In this document: one piece after another, positions 1 to 5,673 of the stretch
Layout of the letters: the number at the start of each line of letters is the position of its first letter
Position numbering within the stretch: the first letter of the stretch is position 1
From: JAAHGY01 sp051439365
GTDB lineage: Bacteria > Cyanobacteriota > Cyanobacteriia > CAKZMO01
Reading direction: 5' to 3'
Assembly (NCBI GenBank): GCA_051439365.1
Contig: JBFRWC010000492.1
Coordinates: 1-5,673, forward strand
DNA length: 5,673 bases
Notes under the pieces: model-generated
Seen by the model: only the letters and a program-made list of their open reading frames with translations
Database searches by the model: none
Told to the model about the DNA's origin: nothing
Position numbers and translations under genes: made by a program

Positions 1-108
1 GGACAAGAGCTTGCCCCAAAACTACAACAGGAATTAGATGGCTTAGTTGAAGTAGAATTAAATGCTACAACAGCTCGTACTGCTGCCGTCATTCCTCAAG
101 AGAATTAA
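1..108 (+). CDS. 3' end of an unidentified plus-strand gene (partial)
   Basis: The first frame is open from the window edge to a TAA at 106-108 and gives the last 35 residues of a protein. The tail begins GQELAPKLQQELDGLVEVE and ends in IPQEN. It looks like real coding sequence: an acidic amphipathic segment followed by an Ala/Thr-rich end. The start, the body and all domains lie outside the window, so no family can be named. The gene runs towards the giant minus-strand gene and is followed without a gap by the small frame starting at 108 (TAATG overlap). The reading rests only on an open frame and plausible composition. A chance open frame of 35 codons is possible but less likely, given the tight junction with the next frame. 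Confidence 0.55.
   Translation, partial: GQELAPKLQQELDGLVEVELNATTARTAAVIPQEN
98..104 (+). promoter_or_regulatory. Possible ribosome binding site for the small frame at 108
   Basis: AAGAGAA lies just before the ATG at 108, with the last G of its purine core five bases upstream of the start. It is a weak match to the Shine-Dalgarno consensus. It lies inside the end of the upstream gene, as expected if translation of the small frame is coupled to that gene. Confidence 0.3.
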
Positions 109-133
109 TGAATCCCAATTACAATGAATCCCA
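107..133. repeat. 11-bp direct repeat at the start of the small frame
   Basis: AATGAATCCCA occurs at 107-117 and again at 123-133, 16 bases apart. The first copy contains the ATG of the small frame and the second lies in another phase of the same frame. It could be a minor local duplication or chance. No function can be assigned. Confidence 0.4.
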
Positions 134-269
134 GCTCTTGATTCTGAACTTCTTTGAGGGCAATTTCGAGTTTGCTGAGGAAATCTCGGCTGGATTCACC
201 GTCTATGCTAGCGAAATGTCCTGTGGTTGGCTCGGTAAAGGACGAGTAGAACCCTGTATACTTCTCTGA
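108..269 (+). CDS. Small hypothetical protein, 53 aa, start coupled to the upstream stop
   Basis: An ATG at 108-110 overlaps the TAA of the preceding frame as TAATG, the classic arrangement for translational coupling. The frame runs 53 codons to a TGA at 267-269. The product starts MNPNYNESQLLILNFFEGNF, continues with an acidic stretch rich in Glu and Phe, and ends in a Cys-containing tail (SCGWLGKG, then EPCILL). No signal peptide, membrane segment or known motif is visible, and the family is not recognised. Only the part up to about 202 lies outside the giant gene. The last 22 codons are antisense to the end of that gene, so this portion may be a chance read-through. The frame could also be the 5' remnant of a longer gene cut off by the giant gene. 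Support is the start context, the weak ribosome site and the protein-like first 31 residues. Confidence 0.42.
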   Translation: MNPNYNESQLLILNFFEGNFEFAEEISAGFTVYASEMSCGWLGKGRVEPCILL

Positions 270-3200
270 CCCAAATCTTTTTCCCTCGCCACTTTTGCCC
301 GTTCTGACAGTTCACCGCCTTTCATCACCCCACGAGCAACCTCAGTAATCCGCGTCAAATACTGGGACGACTTGCCCAATTCATGAGCCGCTCGATGCCA
401 CTGCCATAGCTGTTTCGACATCTGCCGATTCATCCCACCTGTTCCCTGTGGTACTTGCTCACCAGCCTGCAACGCCTCATTCCAATCCTTCCCTCGTGAC
501 GGCATCACCCGCGTTACCCCCGGTAAATGTCGAGCCACTCGCCACGCCATATCCTCTCCCGCTGCATCTGCATCGAAGGCCACAATAACCTGCTTGCCCT
601 GTTCCAACAACTGCCGCAACGGTTCCACAGGAACTGCCCCTGTGCCATCGGTCGAAATGTAAATGGTGGCTCCTTGGGTCTTGGTTCGTTGCGGATCTAA
701 CGTCGCCAGGGATAATACATCAATAGGAGATTCGGTGAGCAAAACTCGGGCAATCGCCCCCTTACCTGTTCCCACCCAGAACCAGCCCTGCTCCCTCGAA
801 GACCCCGGAGCCAGTCCGTGAAAGTGATTGTCCTCCCCCCACGTTCCCCGCAAATTGGCTCCCGTTGGCTCATTCCGTACCCATGCGGCTCCATCTGTCC
901 CCGTAGAGTGACGAACAAATACCGCATTCTGCTGGTCATCCGCATAAATCATGCCCCGCTCATGCAGTCGATCCACCAAAGCCGCTGGAAGTTTTCGCCC
1001 CTTCACCAAGTATTCTCGAACTGCTGCCCACCGCTGTTCATTGACTGACGGTAGTCGAAACGGCACTGATGGTTGTTCTGCAACATTAACAGTGGGCAGT
1101 TGAGTGGAAAGAGAAACAGGTGTAGTCAAATCCTGCTGGGACAGCCACTGTACCGCTGTTTTGAAATCCACCTGCTGCACATGCATCACCAGGTCGATCG
1201 CCCCGCCACCCCCTTTGTCTGCGACCCAATCCATAAACTTGCTGTGGTTGATACTGATGATGTGATTGCCATCGCGCCATTTATGCTTATCATGAGCGTC
1301 TAGTTTCAGTCCTAGATGGGTGGCCACGATAGTGAGATCCGAGTCTCGGAGTTGATCGGCGAGGTCCTGCCAGTCCTCCTTTTCGGATGTGGTAATTTTG
1401 CTTGTAGCCTCTTCTCCTTTTGTTGCGCTAGCTCTGCTTGTAGCCTCGTCAACAGATTGTTGGGTGGGTTGTTTTGAAGAAAGTATTGGTGTTAGTTGAG
1501 TACTCTCTTCAACTTCTTGAACCGCATCTACTGTTTGAACCTGAGCCGCTTCTGCAAATCCTTGATTGAGAATATTGCGGGAAAAAGTTTGAGCAAAGAT
1601 CCGATCAGTAGCCCGGAGTTCGCCTCCATGTAGTGGGTCTTGAGTAGCTGTTTCCTTGAAGTGTAGTTGACCATCAGCAGCAATCGTGAAAATCATCTCG
1701 GCATCAATAAACATGTCACCGTTTTGCACTAAGTAGTGGGTGAGATAGAGTTCGTTGCCGTGACGTTCAATGACCAAGGGAATATAAGGATCATTGGTAA
1801 TACGTTGGTGAAAGTCCTCTCCTTCAACTACTGATTGTCTCAAGCCTGCACGGTCTAAAAACCGAGCAATTCGTTTTTCGATTATCCCCTTCTGTTGTTT
1901 GGGTGAAACTATGTGGAGCGTAGAGGTTTGCCCTGCTTGGGGCGAACTTTTGACTTGGGTGAGGGATGGCTTCGAGGAACTGACAGTAGACGGCAGTTCT
2001 ATCTGAACTGGTCTTGGCTCCTTGGATTGAGGTGCGTCTAAAGCATCCGGTTTCAGTACCTCCAATTTGGGTAATTCAATGCCTAACTGCTGTCGGGCAA
2101 CAGGTTTGAAGTCAAAGGCCGCTAAGGTTTCACCTCGTTGTTCCATAATGACGTTGAGGGTTGCCTCTAAACGTTCGGGGGCAATGACGACCTCCATGCG
2201 ATCGCTCACCGAGTGAAAATCAGACCCCGCTGCTTCAATCAATCGCTCATCCAAATAATAGGTTCCACCTACATTTTTAGCCCTCGGTGCCTGAAGGATA
2301 AAGCCCTCGCCGTGTCGTTGAGCTTTCAGAATCAGAATTTCATTTAATGTTTTTACCGCTCCCTGTCGCTGGGTGCGATCAGTGATGAAGTCTTTGATCT
2401 GCTGGGGATGCTTGAACGCAACTGGTTCCTTCGTCAACTCCTCTTGAATATCAAATTCCTTGGGCATGATCAGCCCTTGGTGTACCTGAGCTTGGTGATC
2501 CGTGTAGTTGACTAATTTACCCTTGGGGTATTTTTCAAACGCTTTGATAATATTGCCGGTGAAAATCTGGCGGTTGACGCGACCAGACACCTGACGTTTG
2601 TCGAATAGCTCATAAATATCATTGCCAAACCAATCCTGCTCCTGAATACTCACCTCGGCTGAGTTCATCCGACGGGTATTGAACTGGGACAAGGGTAGGG
2701 TAATTTGTCGGGCGGAATCGGCTACCAAAATCCGAATTTTCCAGCGATTAGGGGCGGCTGGGCTACCTGGTCGTTGTTTGGCATCCAACCCCACCACAGT
2801 TCCATAGAAAATGTGTTTGTTGGTCGATGTTACTACCCTCACCGTCGTGCTGGTGGGATACTGTTCAATGACATCCTGAACGTGATGCAGTTGCTTGTCG
2901 ATTTTGGTGTTGAACTTGTCGATGCTTTTGGGGTCAGTCTTCTTGGCTAGGACGGTGGTTCGGTAAGCATCTGTGTCAGTATTAAGCTGTTCAGAAATCT
3001 GTTGGGCTTTAGATTGAGCGATCGCCTCCACCTCGTCCCAGTGATGCTGCTTCAATGTTTGCACTGCCGACAACTCCAATTCGCCCCGAATCGCATTGAC
3101 TACTTGGAGCTGAGTTAATGGTTTGGCAGAACTCTTCGTATTGACAACCTCTAAATAAACTGCTCCAGTAAACTCGCTGTGAACTTGGCTATCATCTGGA

Positions 3201-5611
3201 ATGATCTCCATACGAGCAACTGGACGAGCATCCAAATCTAGCTGGTCAGCCGCTAGAATGTTTTCCCCCATAGCTTGCTGCTGTTCTACCAGATCCCGAT
3301 ACTCGGATTCAATTAGGGCATATACCGCTTCTTGCTCAGCTACGGGCAGCAAAGGAATTCGGCCTGTCACTCGCTTGATGAGCGCAATGTCAGAGGCATC
3401 TGACTCAGAACGAGCCATGGGAAAATCCAGCTTGGCATCTAGTTCCAAGTCATCGGTCAACAATTCTTGGACAACCTGCTCACCATAACCATTCATAAAG
3501 TCCACGACGTTTGTGAGGGATAAATCCGTCTCCCGTGCTGCTGTGGTATTGGCATTCAGCGAGGCCATCTTTCGGCAGAGAATCGCCCCTGGGCGCTTTT
3601 CGGCAGGTAGGTCGCTCATCAATAATGTGTAACTGGGTAAGGCCACCTGCCCGGTTCGATGAATCCGTCCCAACATCTGCATAAATACATTAATATCGCG
3701 TTCGGCCTGGGCCACAATCATATGGCGGGGGCGTTGGTCTGCAAATTTCTCTGAGGCGTGGAGCGAAATTCCCGTTGAACCAGAACAGTTGAGGATAATG
3801 ACGTCAGCATCACCACTGTTGAACTGGGAAACCGCGTCGATTCGGGCTTTGGGAGTGCGATCGCGTTCTGGCCTCACTTTATAGCTGGTGCTACCGTCAC
3901 TGGCGTACTCCAAGCCTGCACTCCGCCCCGTTACTTCCGTCACAGTGTATCCAGACGTTTCTAGCCTCTGAATCATATAGTCAAGCGGACTAATCGGGAT
4001 ACTGCTTAAATCACCATCCTGGCTACAGTACAAAGCATCTTCATAGGCTCCCAGTCCCTCTTCTCCCAACTCACTATCAGTCAATGGACGGCGGATAGCG
4101 TCTCCCGTATAGTCGCGAATTACCACATCACGAGAACGCACAAGATAACGTTCTAACAGGTCGGAAAAGGAAATGGAAAGATCATCCCCGTGGTTGACAC
4201 CATGCAGTTCCGCGTACTCACCAATAAAGCTACCCATCGTGTTAGCGACAGCAATGATGGGCTTTTGCCCCATTTGCAAATAGTGGATTGCCTCTTGCAC
4301 TGTGGCGTCTGCTTTTTGCGCTAACAATCCCTGCTCAATGCAGTTGTGCATCAGTGAAGTAAAGTTAGTACTCTTGGCTCCGACCTCCCCGATCGACCCA
4401 TCTTCCCCTAACTCTTTGGCCTGTTGTTTCAGTTCCTTGCTAATGCCCCTCAATGCCCTCTGCTTAGCCCGATCGAAATCTTTGATGGCTCGCATGGCTT
4501 CCGCAAACTGATCCGCCACTTCTCGGTCTACCGGAACAACTTTGGCCTCAAAGTTAATCCCCTCAAACGATCGCTCCCGTCGCAGCATTTGCCCAGAGGC
4601 CACAAACTTACTAGCGACCATTTGTTGCAGGGGGACTCCACCCCGCGTCAAGATATTTTCCAGTGCCGTCATGCTACTGACCCCGTGCCGTAAATCTGTC
4701 CGTCGGGCATAGAGATCCATAACATCGGGGCGCTTGGCGTAGGTTGCCGATGAGTAGAGGACACCAAAGGAGTTATCCACCAGTTCTCTGACAAATTCTG
4801 CCCGGTCTGGGGGTTCATTATTGGCTTTCCATTTACCCTTCGTCCCCCCTGCTTCGTGGGCTTCATCCAGAATAAAAATGGCATTGGGGGCGATCGCCCT
4901 CAAAAACTGACGCCGCAATGGTTCTTTTTTACCAACCGTTTGAAGTTGATTGTAGGTGGTGAATACAGCGCTGTAGTGCCCCAAGTTACGGGACGCTATC
5001 ATGCTCCGCATTTCTTTATTTTGTAGAGTGGCATGACCTGTGCAGATTTCTTGCCCATTACTTAACGGAATGTGGATTTGTGTGTCGGTGGCGAAGGGGT
5101 AAAACCGATGGAGGCCGATGTCTGCCACATCGCGCATCATGTCGCTGTAGAGCGTTTTCTTTTGAGTGACAAAAACAGGGATTTTATCGTGGATTCGGGC
5201 ATAGCGCATGATGCTAGCACACACTCGCCCTTTCCCCACGCCAGTTTGATCGCCAATGATAAACCCTGTGCCTTGCTCCAAATTACTAATGGCAAGGGCA
5301 GCCGCATCCACCTGCTCGGCACTAAAATATTGATGCAACTCACGAACACTGGCATATCCCAACCTTTCTGCCAGATATTCATCAATTTCTCCATGTTGGT
5401 GCTCAAATTGGTCTAAGGCTGCTTGAGCAGAACTAGCCATGTTGTAGGGAATGAGTGTTTCAGTTGATGTCCCCTTACTTTTGGGTTGGTAAGGAATTTG
5501 ACGGGGTTGTTCTTCACGGGGTGCTGGAGAAGATAGTGGAATTTGTGCGGTGTCCATGAGCCGATTGTCAGAAAATTGGGTCAGGCGTAACTGGTGAGAT
5601 TGATCAGCCAT
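203..5611 (-). CDS. Strawberry-notch-type SF2 helicase fused to DUF3991-TOPRIM primase-like module (polyvalent protein)
   Basis: This 1,802-residue cytosolic protein has two enzymatic halves. Residues 98-295 form helicase lobe 1: Walker A GDQTGVGKGR (120-129, K127), motif Ia near VTQKK (148-152), motif Ib FTTYNQL (217-223), DEAH (249-252) and SSAT (287-290). A helical insert (about 365-400) follows. ISPLD...TGR (540-563) is typical of strawberry-notch helicases. Lobe 2 has SGSTGISLHA (610-619) and QMLGRIHRTGQ (645-655). Residues 700-1350 are a middle region: a beta-rich stretch (923-978), a TGNIIKAF motif with YTD and GLIMP (1017-1050), and a module with NGDMFIDAEM (1297-1306) resembling DUF6908. 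After a Ser/Thr/Glu linker (1355-1411) come a CHC2-like segment without cysteines (1412-1490, GGGGAIDLV), DUF3991 (about 1540-1615, RGTWGED), and TOPRIM with E1627, D1680/D1682 and KDWNE (1708-1712). A helical tail (1731-1782) ends the protein. ATP-driven DNA remodelling plus TOPRIM phosphotransfer follows from the families; the joint role is inferred. The start at 5611 is the first ATG in the window and lies inside the end of the upstream gene. The frame stays open upstream, so an earlier start cannot be excluded. M19 (ATG at 5557) is an alternative. No frameshift, stop or missing helicase residue was seen. Confidence 0.96.
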   Translation of the reverse strand: MADQSHQLRLTQFSDNRLMDTAQIPLSSPAPREEQPRQIPYQPKSKGTSTETLIPYNMASSAQAALDQFEHQHGEIDEYLAERLGYASVRELHQYFSAEQVDAAALAISNLEQGTGFIIGDQTGVGKGRVCASIMRYARIHDKIPVFVTQKKTLYSDMMRDVADIGLHRFYPFATDTQIHIPLSNGQEICTGHATLQNKEMRSMIASRNLGHYSAVFTTYNQLQTVGKKEPLRRQFLRAIAPNAIFILDEAHEAGGTKGKWKANNEPPDRAEFVRELVDNSFGVLYSSATYAKRPDVMDLYARRTDLRHGVSSMTALENILTRGGVPLQQMVASKFVASGQMLRRERSFEGINFEAKVVPVDREVADQFAEAMRAIKDFDRAKQRALRGISKELKQQAKELGEDGSIGEVGAKSTNFTSLMHNCIEQGLLAQKADATVQEAIHYLQMGQKPIIAVANTMGSFIGEYAELHGVNHGDDLSISFSDLLERYLVRSRDVVIRDYTGDAIRRPLTDSELGEEGLGAYEDALYCSQDGDLSSIPISPLDYMIQRLETSGYTVTEVTGRSAGLEYASDGSTSYKVRPERDRTPKARIDAVSQFNSGDADVIILNCSGSTGISLHASEKFADQRPRHMIVAQAERDINVFMQMLGRIHRTGQVALPSYTLLMSDLPAEKRPGAILCRKMASLNANTTAARETDLSLTNVVDFMNGYGEQVVQELLTDDLELDAKLDFPMARSESDASDIALIKRVTGRIPLLPVAEQEAVYALIESEYRDLVEQQQAMGENILAADQLDLDARPVARMEIIPDDSQVHSEFTGAVYLEVVNTKSSAKPLTQLQVVNAIRGELELSAVQTLKQHHWDEVEAIAQSKAQQISEQLNTDTDAYRTTVLAKKTDPKSIDKFNTKIDKQLHHVQDVIEQYPTSTTVRVVTSTNKHIFYGTVVGLDAKQRPGSPAAPNRWKIRILVADSARQITLPLSQFNTRRMNSAEVSIQEQDWFGNDIYELFDKRQVSGRVNRQIFTGNIIKAFEKYPKGKLVNYTDHQAQVHQGLIMPKEFDIQEELTKEPVAFKHPQQIKDFITDRTQRQGAVKTLNEILILKAQRHGEGFILQAPRAKNVGGTYYLDERLIEAAGSDFHSVSDRMEVVIAPERLEATLNVIMEQRGETLAAFDFKPVARQQLGIELPKLEVLKPDALDAPQSKEPRPVQIELPSTVSSSKPSLTQVKSSPQAGQTSTLHIVSPKQQKGIIEKRIARFLDRAGLRQSVVEGEDFHQRITNDPYIPLVIERHGNELYLTHYLVQNGDMFIDAEMIFTIAADGQLHFKETATQDPLHGGELRATDRIFAQTFSRNILNQGFAEAAQVQTVDAVQEVEESTQLTPILSSKQPTQQSVDEATSRASATKGEEATSKITTSEKEDWQDLADQLRDSDLTIVATHLGLKLDAHDKHKWRDGNHIISINHSKFMDWVADKGGGGAIDLVMHVQQVDFKTAVQWLSQQDLTTPVSLSTQLPTVNVAEQPSVPFRLPSVNEQRWAAVREYLVKGRKLPAALVDRLHERGMIYADDQQNAVFVRHSTGTDGAAWVRNEPTGANLRGTWGEDNHFHGLAPGSSREQGWFWVGTGKGAIARVLLTESPIDVLSLATLDPQRTKTQGATIYISTDGTGAVPVEPLRQLLEQGKQVIVAFDADAAGEDMAWRVARHLPGVTRVMPSRGKDWNEALQAGEQVPQGTGGMNRQMSKQLWQWHRAAHELGKSSQYLTRITEVARGVMKGGELSERAKVAREKDLGQRSIQGSTRPLPSQPQDISLA
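1399..1447. repeat. 13-bp direct repeat encoding repeated EATS in the linker
   Basis: TGCTTGTAGCCTC occurs at 1399-1411 and 1435-1447, spaced exactly 36 bases, or 12 codons, apart. On the coding (minus) strand it gives the two EATS motifs of the linker, DEATSR and EEATSK (about residues 1388-1405). This looks like a small in-frame duplication that lengthened a disordered linker between the middle region and the primase-like module. Confidence 0.5.
2198..2205. repeat. HIP1 palindrome GCGATCGC
   Basis: An exact GCGATCGC octamer inside the giant gene. HIP1 is the highly iterated palindrome of many cyanobacterial genomes. It is used here as a lineage marker; no local function is implied. Confidence 0.85.
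3018..3025. repeat. HIP1 palindrome GCGATCGC
   Basis: Second exact octamer. On the coding strand it encodes the EAIAQ segment near residues 862-866, in a helical part of the middle region. Confidence 0.85.
3857..3864. repeat. HIP1 palindrome GCGATCGC
   Basis: Third exact octamer, at the entry to helicase lobe 2 (around RDRTPKAR, residues 583-590). Confidence 0.85.
4890..4897. repeat. HIP1 palindrome GCGATCGC
   Basis: Fourth exact octamer, just before the DEAH motif (around RAIAPNA, residues 238-244). Near misses such as ACGATCGC at 4568 and TCGATCGC at 1194 were not counted. Confidence 0.85.
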
Positions 5612-5673
5612 TCGTCCAGGGAACTCTCTTGATGTAGGTCTTGGTAATCCTGGAATTGTGGGTGGTCCTCGGT
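5581..5673 (-). CDS. 3' end of an upstream minus-strand gene overlapping the helicase start (partial)
   Basis: On the minus strand, a frame different from the giant gene is open from the window edge to a TGA at 5581-5583 and gives 30 C-terminal residues. They include EDHPQFQDYQDLHQ and then SSLDEWLINLTSYA. The mix of acidic, aromatic and hydrophobic residues is typical of a soluble protein. The alternative, the giant gene's own frame extended upstream, reads as a Pro/Gly/Arg-rich string. The stop lies 31 bases inside the giant gene, so the two would be a translationally coupled pair in one operon. The body of the protein is outside the window and its family cannot be named. Confidence is limited by the short length. 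Confidence 0.55.
   Translation of the reverse strand, partial: TEDHPQFQDYQDLHQESSLDEWLINLTSYA

Noticed and set aside
167..188. Imperfect hairpin CGAG-TTT / AAA-T-CTCG as a terminator
   Set aside because: The stem is short with a bulge, there is no T-run on either strand, and it lies inside the small frame.
758..772. GTGKG (residues 1614-1618) as a second nucleotide-binding P-loop
   Set aside because: It lacks the full GxxxxGK[ST] pattern and sits at the DUF3991-TOPRIM border just before the TOPRIM glutamate strand, so it is better read as part of that module.
5072..5416. Plus-strand open frame of 114 codons opposite the helicase Walker A region, and other antisense frames of 64-95 codons across the window
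   Set aside because: They lie opposite a strongly supported coding frame with intact motifs, have Cys-, Ser- and His-rich unprotein-like composition, and show no start context. They are shadows.
203..5611. A fused DNA methyltransferase, as in many related large helicase proteins
   Set aside because: No (N/D)PP(Y/F) catalytic motif or plausible SAM-binding FxGxG stretch was found in the translation.
1..5673. CRISPR array, tRNA or rRNA gene, insertion sequence ends
   Set aside because: No regularly spaced repeats of 25-40 bases, no cloverleaf-like segment, no transposase motif and no terminal inverted repeats were recognised on either strand. Coding sequence covers nearly all of the window.

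Overview
The window is almost entirely one giant gene on the minus strand (203..5611, 1,802 codons in one uninterrupted frame). Parts of three small or truncated frames sit at its edges. Four exact copies of GCGATCGC, the HIP1 palindrome that is over-represented in many cyanobacterial genomes, occur in 5.7 kb where chance predicts far less than one. Together with moderate base composition, this points to a cyanobacterium. The genus cannot be told from this window. The protein type is most familiar from plasmids, prophages and other mobile elements, so a plasmid or integrated-element origin is likely but not shown here.

Layout. At the left, a plus-strand gene enters from outside and stops at 108. 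A 53-codon plus-strand frame starts in the same TAATG (108..269) and runs tail-to-tail into the last 67 bases of the giant gene. The giant gene fills the rest. At the right, the last 30 codons of another minus-strand gene (5581..5673) overlap the start of the giant gene by 31 bases, which suggests an operon with coupled translation.

The giant protein reads, from the N-terminus: a short disordered leader; a complete superfamily 2 helicase core of the strawberry-notch (Sno/SBNO) type; a long middle region with weakly recognisable modules; a disordered linker; a cysteine-free CHC2-like primase segment; a DUF3991 domain; a TOPRIM domain with its acidic residues intact; and a helical tail. A DNA-remodelling ATPase is thus joined to a primase- or nuclease-like TOPRIM module. 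This is the architecture expected of a 'polyvalent' protein of a mobile element, probably acting in replication or establishment of the element or in conflict with the host. The joint function is inference.

No RNA gene, CRISPR array, insertion sequence or convincing terminator was seen.
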